Source: Romanomermis culicivorax
Lineage: Eukaryota; Nematoda; Enoplea; Mermithida; Mermithidae
Reading direction: 5' to 3'
Assembly: GCA_963922205.1 (NCBI GenBank)
Contig: CAWUHX010000240.1
Span: 186,001 to 250,000 of the forward strand
DNA: 64,000 bases
Below are positions 33,912-44,562 of the stretch, in pieces. The position numbers and the translations under genes were made by a program. The notes under the pieces are model-generated. The model did not search any database and was not told where the DNA came from. It saw only the letters and a list, made by a program, of their open reading frames with translations. How positions within the stretch are numbered: the stretch's first letter is position 1; the number at the start of each line of letters is the position of its first letter.

Positions 33912-35563
33912 ACTACAACATCAAGCGTCTGGTCCGCGTCGGAGAAATTGAACAATGGTTCGCCGGCGCGATGGGTTATTGGCCACAGCAACCAATGGAA
34001 CCCGAATGGGTTCACGGCGGCAACATCGAACCGATCGTGAAGCAATTGGCCACAAGCCAGTTTCGGGGGCTAGGCATTGTCCGATTTGACGTTGAAAAGG
34101 TCAAGAAGACCGAGGTATGTATTATACCTTATAAGGTAGCGATCCAGAACCCGGAAGGGAAAGAGTTCGCTAGGCTGGTGTCATTTGCACACATAGATGG
34201 TTCCAGCTTTGTGATCGACCTTACAACATTGAAGCCGCAGGAATGGGATCTTTTGATTTCATTCCTGGCATCAGTGGATCATTTCTTGGTCGATTTCAAA
34301 GTTGTGGACGATCTGGTTGCAATTTTGAACGTCTACGGATCCGGGTCAGGGGCCTCAGCTCATGATAAGATAAAAATTATACAGGCCCGTATACTCCAAG
34401 GATTTGGAAAATATTGGGACTGTGAAATTTGCGTCAGATTGATGACGGGGCCCATGGCCAATCACGTTCGTGATCTAGGATTGTGTCCCGAAAACCTTGG
34501 GTTAAAAGGACTTTTCACCGAATTTTACTTGGCTGATGTCGGCAAATACCAATGCGACTTCGGTGACAAAAAGATTCGAGAAAAGTTCTTGGCCCCCAAG
34601 ATTCAAGACACAGAAATTGTGTATGCTGGCCTGGACGCCTATTATTCAATTGCCGTATTTTTAGGGTTCTTTCACTACGGGTTTTGCGGTGAATTGAGTG
34701 GGGTTACGGCAACGTACCCCCATGATATTGTATCGCCGGCCCAAGTGAAGACCTTGGCCTTCCGCTTTTATACGGTGTACTCTCAAGACCTAACGGGGTT
34801 CGAGGATCGAAACTTCGTAGATGAGAAGGACATCGTAAAGAGGCAGTTGTTCAAGGTCTACCATATGATGCGGCAAGAGGTAATGGCCAGGTGGGCTACA
34901 CAATTTCATAATGACTTGCCAGAATATTCGTGTCCTGCGGATATTAAAAATCCCGCTAAAGCTACGGACCACACTTTACTGTCTGGGATTTATCCCAAGG
35001 CGCTAAAAGCTGGTCCAAGCAAAAAGAAAACAAATCAGTGGGAAGACGTAAGTGATCCGGAGGACATGGATACAATGGAACAACAGGTCAATAGGACAAA
35101 CGAGGTGATAAACCGACTGCATACAGAAATGTTGCAAGGGGTTTCATTTTTCAAATTGACGGATCCTGTGGATGTTGTATGGTATATCACAGCCGGTCTT
35201 GCCATGAATAAGACTCCTCGACAGGACTGGTCGAAGCAGCTTCAATTGTTTCAACTCGGAACGGACTGCTACGAACCAGTGGAAATCGACACCAGTATGG
35301 CTAAGTACGACAGGGATCACTGGATGGCGGACTTGAGGAATTACGAGCATGTCATGGACTCAACAAAGTTTCCTGCGTTGGAAAAGGCATGCAACCTAAT
35401 TCCTCTACCATTCTTTGTTTTCTGGCCTCATAGCCGTGACGAGTATGATTACATACTGAGGGAATTATTGAATTATAATTTCCTCAAATCCTACTCGAAG
35501 GAGGATGCAGAGTTAATAAAGAAGATGGCATGGAAGACCGATGACAGGGTTTTACAGAATTAG
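33912..35563 (+). CDS. DEDDy 3'-5' exonuclease-like protein, exon 2 (element 2)
   Basis: About 550 codons. The domain near the N-terminus has ExoI D-V-E at 34088-34096, ExoII Asp at about 34310 (VDFKVVDDL) and ExoIII Y-A-G-L-D at 34622-34636, so the four acidic residues and the tyrosine of the DEDDy class are all present. This class includes RNase D, WRN, and the Mut-7/Nibbler/EXD proteins, which trim 3' ends of RNA or DNA. After the domain come YPHD and an MMRQEV helix also conserved in element 1 (MMRGEA), then a Lys-rich linker and a region with no recognised fold. The first ATG after the acceptor is 33971, but homology starts at the acceptor. The frame meets TAG at 35561-35563. Confidence 0.8.
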
Positions 35564-35878
35564 GACATAGTAGCATCCTTACCGCCAACGGAACCTGAAC
35601 ATGCTGTAAAAGGCAAAAGGGTTACGACCTGGCAAAATAGGTTTGGTTTTATGCCTATTCGGTTGCGCTTGCGCAACAAAATAGGTTCTCCAATTTCGAC
35701 GGAAAAAGCAAAGGACAATATTACCCATAACAAGGATTATTGGGCCAACTGCTTTTTCTACGTCAGATTCTACTATGCCGAATTCGGTAGTAAAACCCCG
35801 TCACTGTGATATGGCCTATCACCAGACACGCCTACTCTTCAGAGGGGTCAGATCAGATGTATACCGGCTGATTATCCG
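35564..35878 (+). pseudogene. In-frame link between exonuclease and RGG regions
   Basis: The same frame 2 continues beyond the TAG and reads protein-like sequence (WQNRFGFMPIRLRLRNK; YWANCFFYVRFYYAEFG) until TGA at 35807-35809, then continues without break into the next open frame. The exonuclease and RGG regions were therefore probably one protein of about 1,390 residues. Confidence 0.6.
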
Positions 35879-37975
35879 TTGTATACTATTGAATTTCCTG
35901 CAAAGTGTATTCACCGGAGGCCTCTGCCGTCGGAATTACCTATGGTTACCTATTCATACGGTAATCAAACCAAACAATCCGATTTCAGGACGAAATCTGA
36001 TATACTAGACCCTGATAATGAACCCACAGTTCAAACGGGTCTAGTGGACAAGGATGTCACGGAATTGGAAAGTGAGGATGAGGATAATTCCGCACTCCTG
36101 GGAGAGGAAAGCTGCAAGGAGGTTGACGACGAAGACACATTATTGTATATTCCGATCGCCGACCCCCAAGTAGCCGAATCTGCGATGACAGCATCCTCTG
36201 TCACGCAGTTGCAACCACAACCGCAAGTTGTGACGCAGCTGCAGACGGAAATGCTGCCACCGCCGCCTGGCTTACCTACGCCACAAGTCATACAAACATC
36301 TATGGATGCGAGTCAGTACTTGTCTAGCGTAGAAAGTCAAGCGCAATCGGAAGAAATTCCGATTGCCCAGGATGAGCAGAACGTGTATGAGCAAGCTTAC
36401 ATTAGCGAGTACATGGATGCCGAAGGTGTGAAGCAAAAGGAGGAAGAACAGACAGCAGGGACACCTAGTCATACTGTGGTGGAAACACCACAAGAGCTAG
36501 CGGCCCGGCTGGCTGAAGAGGATAAGGAAATTCAAGTATTAGCCTTGACCTGGGATAAAGAAGGTGTTCCCAGATACTATACTGCTGAGGCGATAAAAAA
36601 TATGAAAATAAAAGGTTTAAATGATAGGCAAATTTTCGTTAACTTGAAAAAGAAACGAAAAACAAAAGCCCGTCAGGAGAAGAAAAAGGTAGAAAAGGCA
36701 ATTGCGCAGCCTGCAAAGGTTACGCAGCCGAAACCTGCCAAAACTTCTGCTCCGGCTTCAGCAACGGTATCCGTGACCACCGTATCTTCAACTACTCCTG
36801 TGTCGCAGACTGTCTCTACAGGTACTTTATCGATGGCAACGAGTCAGTCCACGCAATTTGTGTCGCAGGCTACGGACACCTCTGCTTCCGGACGGCGTCA
36901 GCCTAAGGTGCAGGGAGCTCCTAGCAAGCCACAGGTTGCAGGACAAAAAGTTCAAATCTTTACACCAGGAAAGATAAAGCCGTTAACTCTGGTTACTGTT
37001 GACCCAAATCAACAAACACCAGAAATGACGGTGGAGTTATTCCGGGATGTATTGTTGGATTTTTGGCAAGTCACCAAAGATAAAAGTAGAGCCAGAGGTC
37101 CAATTTCTTTTGCTACACCGGAATTGGCTAATTATTTCTACGACGAGCAGTTTGAAGATCCAGAGATTTGGCTGATGGTCAATAAAGCGGTCAGGACTAT
37201 ATACAAACTGTATCAGCCACAGTTTGATGTCCAAGGTGGATTTTTATACGACTCGCGAAATATTCCAGAGTCATTATGGGATAGGATCATCCGTGAGATT
37301 GTCCTTGAATGGCTCACGGAATATCGAGCGAGTGTCGTATTTGCAGCTGTCAGATATTTGTGTATGATGATGTTCCTTATGCTTGACTATGCACCACTTA
37401 CGGCTGAGCAGATCGGTAAACGATCGGTCTCAGCCAAAGTGTTTGCAAACATCATGCTGTTACAGGAATATCGGAGTGCCACTGCGTCGGATGTTTTCAA
37501 GACTGCCTATCGCTTGGTGATGTATAATTACAGTCAACAAGCGGCGGAGATGGATGTCAAAAGGTCAGGTAGCCCAAGTCCTCCGACTACTGTTAAATTT
37601 AGCAAAGTTCAGAACGATGCGGGACAGACCTTTCGGGCACCCGGACTCGCAAGCAGTCAAATTGGTGGTCAAGGAGCCACGGTTGGTATAGCCAACCAGG
37701 TCTTTGCTGGCCCCAGTTCTGGCACTGGGCAAGCCTCCAGAACCGTTCCGAAACAACAGCAACCTATACAGCATCTACAGGGTGCTAGGGGAGCTCGTGG
37801 AGGACGGGGAAGGGGTGTCCAACCAGGCCAGTTTCATTTTAACAATCCAAACAGGGGCAGAGCTGGTTACGTTGGTGGCCGAGGTATATACCGAGGACAA
37901 CACCCTCCTGGTGCATTCCGAGGTCGCGGAAGTCATCAACAAGGCCAGCAGCAAGGCGGCGGGCAGCAACAATAA
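35879..37975 (+). CDS. Gln-rich, RGG-tailed protein region of element 2, possible fusion C-terminus
   Basis: Open frame of 698 codons. It has an acidic start (EDEDNSALLGEE), Gln/Pro-rich stretches, a Lys/Arg block (KKKRKTKARQEKKK, about 36640-36690), a Ser/Thr/Ala-rich linker, an apparently folded helical region at about 37020-37540 (Trp, Leu and Tyr rich), and a tail with RGARGGRGRG and further GR repeats. RGG tails usually bind RNA. I recognise no family for the helical region; its place relative to the tail is Gag-like (capsid then nucleic-acid-binding tail), but homology is not shown. The annotated ATG is just the first in the frame. Confidence 0.65.
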   Translation: MYTIEFPAKCIHRRPLPSELPMVTYSYGNQTKQSDFRTKSDILDPDNEPTVQTGLVDKDVTELESEDEDNSALLGEESCKEVDDEDTLLYIPIADPQVAESAMTASSVTQLQPQPQVVTQLQTEMLPPPPGLPTPQVIQTSMDASQYLSSVESQAQSEEIPIAQDEQNVYEQAYISEYMDAEGVKQKEEEQTAGTPSHTVVETPQELAARLAEEDKEIQVLALTWDKEGVPRYYTAEAIKNMKIKGLNDRQIFVNLKKKRKTKARQEKKKVEKAIAQPAKVTQPKPAKTSAPASATVSVTTVSSTTPVSQTVSTGTLSMATSQSTQFVSQATDTSASGRRQPKVQGAPSKPQVAGQKVQIFTPGKIKPLTLVTVDPNQQTPEMTVELFRDVLLDFWQVTKDKSRARGPISFATPELANYFYDEQFEDPEIWLMVNKAVRTIYKLYQPQFDVQGGFLYDSRNIPESLWDRIIREIVLEWLTEYRASVVFAAVRYLCMMMFLMLDYAPLTAEQIGKRSVSAKVFANIMLLQEYRSATASDVFKTAYRLVMYNYSQQAAEMDVKRSGSPSPPTTVKFSKVQNDAGQTFRAPGLASSQIGGQGATVGIANQVFAGPSSGTGQASRTVPKQQQPIQHLQGARGARGGRGRGVQPGQFHFNNPNRGRAGYVGGRGIYRGQHPPGAFRGRGSHQQGQQQGGGQQQ

Positions 37976-38869
37976 TTTTTAGCCGCCAAAATCTTGGTCA
38001 AAAATCCTCCTTTCTTGACTCCATTTCATTTATTCAAAAAATACAAAAAACACAAAAACATAAAAAATTACAAAAATCCAAAAACATTATAAAACATAAA
38101 ATACAAAAATATTATTTAAACTTTTGGTTGTGTTGTTGCCTTTCAAAAAATCTCATTTTTGGCCAAGCTCATCGCTTGAGTCCACATTTTTGGTTTAATT
38201 TTCTTTCACTTATTTTGCATTTGCTATTTTTTCTCGTATTTTAATCTCGTCATTTTGCCTCGTATTTCTCTTATCGTTCTTTCGGTGCCTTGTAAATATT
38301 TTGCCATTTGTGTCTCGTATTTTAAAATTTTTGCTCAATTTTTTCGCCCTACTAGTTTTGTAAATATTTGTTCGCCATATCCTATTTTAAAATTTTTCGT
38401 ACAAAAATTGGCATCGAACCGAAAGGGGGGATGGAACGGACGAAAGTAGCCGATTACTGCAAGGATTGGGACGCTGCTGCCAAAGACACTCCACATCAAT
38501 CAATGGGACGAAGCGATCGACTGTGGAGGAAGGTACCTAGGAGCCTCAAGGCACGCTGGCGAAGCCAGGGAAAAGTCAAGCTGATGCAGAGTCGTCGATC
38601 CGTCAGATGCTGGATCAGTGATCGATCGTGCCGCGGCATCTCAGTGGACAGACCTAGGTAACCTTGTAAAAAGACTTGACGTTGGAGGTGGTCTTGACCC
38701 GTACACCCTTCGGGGTCAGGTCAGGACGATTATGACCCGTACACCCTTCGGGGTCGGATCATAATCTTTTTAAGTTGGGATCCAGTAGTAGGTCACACCG
38801 TAAAAGGTAAAAGTCCTGCTCACGGTTTCCTTCTTCACCTCCCGTTGGTCAGTTTCAAGGCCCGAGGGA
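37976..38869 (+). other. 3' untranslated part of element 2
   Basis: Noncoding. Two copies of GACCCGTACACCCTTCGGGG at about 38696 and 38732, each able to fold into a GACCC/GGGTC hairpin. The purine-rich AAGGCCCGAGGGA just before the LTR (38857-38869) is a candidate polypurine tract. Confidence 0.55.
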
Positions 38870-39482
38870 TGTTGGGGATGTGCTTACCGCAGTAGCAATC
38901 CCACATCTATGCAAAATTGGTGAATCGACAAAGTCACGATTCCACCAAAAAGGAAGAAAAACAGTCATTCTTTCGTGTTTACCTTCGCAATTTGGTGTGT
39001 TTTGGGCGAGTCGCGTCCGTTAGAACATTGTATTGTTTTGCTTCGCCTAGTAAAGGCCAACGTCGACAGCCCCACACCATATTTGCATATTATTATTATA
39101 ATAATTATTTATTATTTATACTATTATTATTACTCGCGCATTGAGCGGATGGAGGGAGTCGCCTTACACGGGAGCCAAGCCAAGGTGAAGCCCCAGTCCT
39201 TTTGGATATTATTGAAGTGAGTTCTGTGTATTTGTGTGAACCTTTAGGAGGCATCTGGGGAGACCCTGAGTGCCCTTCGATTGCAAGAGTTAGAGTTTCC
39301 AGTTACTTATTAGTGACTGAAGGTTGTGTTTATTTCTGCTTAAGGACTGTTGCACTGTGTTCAGTTGATTGCTAATAGGAAGCTCCTTTGAGTGACCTAC
39401 AGTAGTCGGTTGAGTACAAGCCGATAGGACTTGAGTTATATTGCTGACATCTTCGGATCTAAGCAGAGAACTAAACATAACA
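38870..39482 (+). repeat. 3' LTR of element 2
   Basis: 613 bp, colinear with 25454-26066 and about 99% identical. Followed directly by the TGGT duplication. Confidence 0.95.
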
Positions 39483-40469
39483 TGGTGACCTGCGATCCTC
39501 ACTTCATCTCAGTGAATGGAAACCCGGCCCCCAGCTGTATATAATACTCCTGGAGAGTTCCCGTTCTGTTCAAAACGCGCATTCCCGTTTTTGGGCACGG
39601 TTGTAGCATACACGCGAATGACATCCTCCCGGAATCCTCCTGTCTAGTCATCACACTTTTCAGAGTTCGCAATTGCTCCTAGTGAGTGAGGCCGATTGCG
39701 TAATAGTGTGATTCCCTTTGCGTAGTCTGGTTTGTAAACTAATTTTGTCCCTATCTATTAGCACCCACTGAGTTTACTTTAAGTTGTCCCCCTTTACTTA
39801 TTAATTCTTAAGCTACTGCATGCGCTACTCCTGGTGAGTAGGACTTTGTCGGTTACGAGCCCTCCCATATCCCAAAGTTTGTAAACTAGTACGACGGACT
39901 TGAACCTCCAGATAAAATTCCCTTTTGAGCAGGTTTATCCGTACGCCCTCACGTCGGTTCCTTAATTTTATGGTTGGAATTCCACCACTTTCCTTTCAAA
40001 TGTATTATACTTTTGGTTTAAATAACCGGGTCTAGCCCCATTCATCTCTAAAGTTTGGGTCCACTTCTCCCTCTCTTTACACTCGGGTTATCCCCTCTTT
40101 ACCCACGTAGGTGACCAGATAAATTCCCTTCTGCGTCAACCTACATCTCCGTCCGGCTGTTCTGAGAGCAAAGACCTTGTCCTTTTCTAGCCCCATCGCT
40201 GAGTGGCCGCTAGATATTGTAAAGAACAAGCGTTACAGCCTCAACACGCTGTCGCGCAAACGATCTCGTACCTCCCGCGCTTCCTCGCCACGCGACTACA
40301 AGAGTAACTCTTACTTCACTTCTACAAAATAGAGACACCTAGACGTTCCTGTCGCCTTAGTACTAAGCTTAAGCAGACAAGTGAGCCCCTCTCTATTCAG
40401 TTTGATCGAATAACTTCACAGGCACGATCATCAGTCTTAGATACCTTACAGGAAAACGAATTCTCATCT
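39483..40469 (+). other. Element 3 leader, third part
   Basis: Continuation of the leader after element 2, noncoding. In-frame stops separate it from gag. Short pyrimidine-rich stretches near 40040-40110 could be splice acceptors, but none is compelling. Confidence 0.45.
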
Positions 40470-42725
40470 ATGAAGTCAGAAATTGATTTACCTTCACAGA
40501 TTGAGAATAAGGTCCAAGCTGCATTTGAGAATGCCCTTGGACCACTCAACCAAAAGCTAGAGGCTATGAATGGCAGAAGGCACCCTCCTGTGTCCAGCTT
40601 CATGGCCCCTCCTGCCTTTTCAGGTGCTTTTGGTGAGTCCATAACGGATTTTATATCCCACTTGACCCGCTTCTTTACACTTCAAGGGGTAACAGAAACG
40701 GATCATGCATATAAAATCGCGTTTTTGGAGTCTTGCCTCACAGGTCCTGCTCTGGCATCCTACCGGGACTTTAGCAGTGGTACTCCGCAGCCTACCCGCT
40801 ACGAACAGTTCACAGCTTTTCTTAGGAGAGACTTTCCAGTAGGGCGTGATTCAGATCTGCATCAGCAGTTGATCCAGGATCGCCTGCAGAAGCCGACTGA
40901 ATCCGCGATAGTCTACCTTGAGCACCTTAAGAGACTGTCCAGGGTGGCTTATCCGGATCTCGCGACTGACGTGAGGGATTCTATTATTAAACCTTTCTTT
41001 CTGAGAGGGTTGAGACCAGTCCTTAGAGATAGTATTAAGTTCAGGGAGTTCACAACTCTTGAAGAGACTCTCAAAGCAGCTTGTTACGCGGAATCACAGA
41101 TTTTTCGGGATGAGATTAGGTATACTGCCACATCTAATGCTGTTTTCTCTTCAGAACAAAGGACCGCCGACAACGTCAGGTCAATGTCGAATCAAAGGAG
41201 CACCGCTCAACGTCCGTCGGCCACGCCGTCCGATGAGGTTCGACGTTTACAATCGGAGATGGCCCGGCTCACGGCTCACGTTGCGCGACTTACGGCTCAG
41301 CAATTGGCGCGGCCTTCGAGAAATTCGACGCCGTCATCGACGCCGTCGACGCGTGTCCAAGCCGCCGGCGATCGCCCGTCAGGGGCACATCTACAGATGT
41401 GCTCCTACCATAGACGCTGCACCCACAACGACGCTACTTGCCAGGCGCAAAATCCCGATAGCGCCGGCCCTAGCACCGCCTCCGCCACCGGCGCCAGCCG
41501 TTGCTATTTTTGTCGAACGAGGGCGTACCCAACTGACCGATGCGACAGACCCTGCCCGCATTGTCGAAAACTACGAGTGCACCGGGCAACGGCTTGCCCC
41601 AATCGAAATTTGACACTGCCTGGTGAGACTAATTTTGGTAATTCTGGTTACTCTCCTCAGGGGGCAAGTGGAAATTTTCGGAGGTATGCTAATCCAATTC
41701 CTCACGGGACAGGGAACCAATATCGGTCACCTCCACGGCAAAATAATGCTGTAGGGGTTACCGACGGTCTTCTTCACCCAGATCTATTTGATCTGGATGA
41801 TGAAGTTTTGGCTGAACACCTGGCGGATCGCTCACAACTGTGTTATCCTGTCTGTGTAATCAGTATTGGTTTTTCAGCTACGGCAGTGGTTTCGGCGACC
41901 CCGTTGTCGACTTTTCCGCCGCCACCACCGAAATATGCGACACCGGTCAACGTAAACCCGTCAGCGACACCGAAAACAACTGGCGACATCAGCTTAATCG
42001 CGTCGTATCGACCGACGGAAGGTACACCGGCGCCACCGGCACGTGTTATCAACCAGGGACCGCCGCCCGGAATTCCCACGGACTCCGCGTTGGAGGTCGT
42101 CGGTCAACTGGAATCGATGAATCTGATAGATTCCTCATCCGTCACCGACACGATGCGGGCTGTTTGGTCAACCGATTTGGCCAAAAAGTATCCGCACCTC
42201 CCCTGGGCGCTACTCAACGAGCCGTTCGAGGTTGAGGCGCTTACGGCTGCCGACATCATGCTATCGGCACCGGCAGTGTTGCGGATTTTGGGACCCGACG
42301 TCGCTCGACGGGCGCTCGAGTTTATCGCCGACGGAACTATTCACGCCACCCCGGTGGACAAGATCCTGTTGGACGGTGAACCGTCGTCACCGGCAGTGGA
42401 CGCCGTCCGCTGCGCTGTGGAAAAGGCCAGTCGCAATGTGCGGCCCACAGCAGTTGTTGCAACGTCACCGACGACAAGGATGACGGGAGCTCAAACTTTG
42501 GCGGCGATTGCGCCACAGCAACCGGTCACCAACGCCTTTGGAGAACCGTTGCCTGCCGTTCACAACGCCGTCAACGTCACCAAGGCGTCGCCATTTCCGA
42601 CGGCAACCGTCCCGCGGTCCCCGAAGATTGGCGTTCTTCGAGAAGTCCACCCTGGAGGAGGCTTGGTCATCGACTTCCCCAGAGAAGAACCCGCGCCGTC
42701 CGACGAAGACGACGTCGAAGAATGA
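40470..42725 (+). CDS. Gag of element 3
   Basis: 751 codons, open. A capsid-like region of the Ty3/gypsy type lies at residues about 45-220 ([36 protein letters not shown]). An Arg/Ser/Thr-rich linker is followed by Cys/His knuckles at residues about 313-377: C-x2-H-x4-H-x4-C, then further CxxC pairs (CYFC, CPHC). A Pro/Ala/Val-rich C-terminus ends in an acidic tail. The ATG at 40470 is the first good start. Gag assembles the core and binds genomic RNA. It ends before the envelope region, which lies in another frame. Confidence 0.88.
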   Translation: MKSEIDLPSQIENKVQAAFENALGPLNQKLEAMNGRRHPPVSSFMAPPAFSGAFGESITDFISHLTRFFTLQGVTETDHAYKIAFLESCLTGPALASYRDFSSGTPQPTRYEQFTAFLRRDFPVGRDSDLHQQLIQDRLQKPTESAIVYLEHLKRLSRVAYPDLATDVRDSIIKPFFLRGLRPVLRDSIKFREFTTLEETLKAACYAESQIFRDEIRYTATSNAVFSSEQRTADNVRSMSNQRSTAQRPSATPSDEVRRLQSEMARLTAHVARLTAQQLARPSRNSTPSSTPSTRVQAAGDRPSGAHLQMCSYHRRCTHNDATCQAQNPDSAGPSTASATGASRCYFCRTRAYPTDRCDRPCPHCRKLRVHRATACPNRNLTLPGETNFGNSGYSPQGASGNFRRYANPIPHGTGNQYRSPPRQNNAVGVTDGLLHPDLFDLDDEVLAEHLADRSQLCYPVCVISIGFSATAVVSATPLSTFPPPPPKYATPVNVNPSATPKTTGDISLIASYRPTEGTPAPPARVINQGPPPGIPTDSALEVVGQLESMNLIDSSSVTDTMRAVWSTDLAKKYPHLPWALLNEPFEVEALTAADIMLSAPAVLRILGPDVARRALEFIADGTIHATPVDKILLDGEPSSPAVDAVRCAVEKASRNVRPTAVVATSPTTRMTGAQTLAAIAPQQPVTNAFGEPLPAVHNAVNVTKASPFPTATVPRSPKIGVLREVHPGGGLVIDFPREEPAPSDEDDVEE

Positions 42726-42770
42726 AGCTGCCCGACGGGTGAAGACTGTAAATTTTGGTGTAAATTTGCA

Positions 42771-44562
42771 GACACTGTTTGTAAATATTTTGTTTGTAAT
42801 AAATTGGGCCTTCGTGACACTACTGTTCTTAGGAATGAGCTCTGCAATACATGCTACTCAATACCAATTTTGTGGTCTTTCAAGAAGCAGTCATCCACTT
42901 GAGTTACCTCAAAAAGTTGAATGCAAACCACCAAAATCTTCGTTGAGTCCACGACGCATGAATGTTACAGTATATGTACCTATTTCCGATCCAATCACGA
43001 CTAAAGCATGGAAATGTACCTTGCGGAATCGTAAGGTATGCACAAATACTGGTTTTTTTGGATCTAGGGGCATCACTGCGGACGTCATTACTACTCAGCA
43101 CCTCGCGCCTGTGGCGTGCACACTGGCACATCGCACAAAGGTGTTTGGTTTACAAAAGCTCGTGGAAATACGTCCTGGCTTTTATAGCACTAACCAAACA
43201 CTGGAGGTGATGTACTCATGGTGCTGCAATGACGTCTGCAAGACAGTGACTAACCTTTTCATCGAGGAGGGACAGGTCGCTTCGTGGGATGGCACTACAG
43301 CTCTAAGTACCTTAGGAGATGTAGGTGGATGCAGTCCCACTGCAGGTCAATGCACTACTCTAGACGGGGTAATTGTTTGGCCTGCCACAAACTTTACAGC
43401 ACAGTGCCGTTATCGGCCACAAGGTAATTACACTGCGTCTGTATCAGGGAACCACATCATCATCGATGATTTGCAGGTTGCCCTGAAGATCCCCGGAAAC
43501 TCTCGTGTGTTTCGACTGTGTCCTGACCTCCGGTTGAATACAGTGCGAACGGATAAGGGTCTCCTTCTACGCATCCATGGAAGATTTAATTTGACCCAGA
43601 GGTTGTTCGGATTGGCAAAGGACTCCGTCCCTGACCCCGTCAATGCCAAACTGAATTACCTGGCTCAGCAGATCAAAGAGTCAGAAATCAACAATTTTCG
43701 ATTCATGTGGCTAGAGTTGTGTTCTCACACTCAACGCTACCTTGATCTGACTTGGCAGTTGCTTCATTTTGACCCTACACTAGGAGCCCAGGCATTCCTT
43801 CAGAGGAATGACCTGACGGCGGAATTTACGGGTGAAGCACTGACGATATGGCCGTCTCAAAAGGTCAACGCAACGTATGTCTATCATTCGTACTGAGTGG
43901 GAGACACCTGTTACAAGTATCTACCCGTACAGGTTGGCGGTACCATTTATTTTGCCACCCCCGGTGGCCCAGATCTCACTAAATTCAGTCCAAAGGTGCC
44001 GTGTGACCACCACTTTACAGGGATTTTCCGAAATCGCTCTGATTGGTTTACTGAATCTGGCATGGTCCATGTGAGCCACATTCCGCTTGAGCTGTTCTGG
44101 AAACAGCGCTTCAATGTCACTCACTTTGACGCTCCTGCGCTCTTTCATGATCAGTTGGCAATGACCCCTTCAAGTTTTGCTTTCTTTAAACAGTACGTTT
44201 ACAAGACTGAGCAAATTGAAGCGGTCTTGAACCCGTTGGTAAACTATACGGCTGGTTTATCCCTACAACCAGATACCCTGTATCAGGCGGTTGCAGGGGT
44301 AGGGACCGACATCAGAGCCTCACTGGTAGGTGTTGGTCTGGCAGCAGACCATGTGATTACTGGTCAGCAGCACAACCTCATGCAGGGCTTACAGTCTCTT
44401 TTGAGCGGACCAGTGCAGCTAATCTTTAACACACTTATTGCCCTGGCAGTACTGGCCGGTACAGGATTTCTCATCTACGTTGGGATCTCCTATTACCTCA
44501 GTTACCGCCTGCGGAAAAGACAGGTTCGGTTTGTTAGCCAATACTCTCCCTTGAACCTCCTC
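42771..44562 (+). pseudogene. Envelope-like glycoprotein of element 3, split by TGA
   Basis: Frame 1. It begins after a possible splice acceptor (TTTGCAG, 42764-42770). A hydrophobic signal-like segment at 42772-42835 ends in MSSAIHA. Then comes a Cys-rich ectodomain with about nine N-x-S/T sequons, for example at about 42960, 43190, 43395 and 43425. TGA at 43894-43896 interrupts it and the frame continues. A membrane segment of about 25 residues (LIFNTLIALAVLAGTGF..., 44428-44500) precedes a basic RLRKR tail. Env proteins mediate cell entry in infectious members; I do not recognise the fusion class. No ATG lies between gag and the signal except at 42832, which favours expression from a spliced RNA. 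Its place before pol is unusual. Confidence 0.75.

Larger units (their letters stand above)
25454..39482 (+). mobile_element. Element 2: complete Ty3/gypsy retrotransposon, 14.0 kb
   Basis: Bounded by 613-bp LTRs of equal length with TGTT...AACA ends. A TGGT duplication flanks it (25450-25453 and 39483-39486). Order: LTR, primer site, gag, protease, RT, RNase H, integrase, spliced exonuclease-like gene, Gln/Arg/Gly-rich region, LTR. It is inserted in the leader of element 3. I counted at least five LTR differences, so it inserted fairly recently, yet its frames carry five stops and one frameshift. Twice the usual 5-7 kb length because of the 3' gene. Confidence 0.93.

Noticed and set aside
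41059..41613. 184-codon Arg/Pro-rich frame
   Set aside because: Alternative frame of the element 3 gag linker; composition follows from the GC-rich gag codons.
41840..42235. 131-codon frame overlapping gag
   Set aside because: Shadow of gag with no domain.
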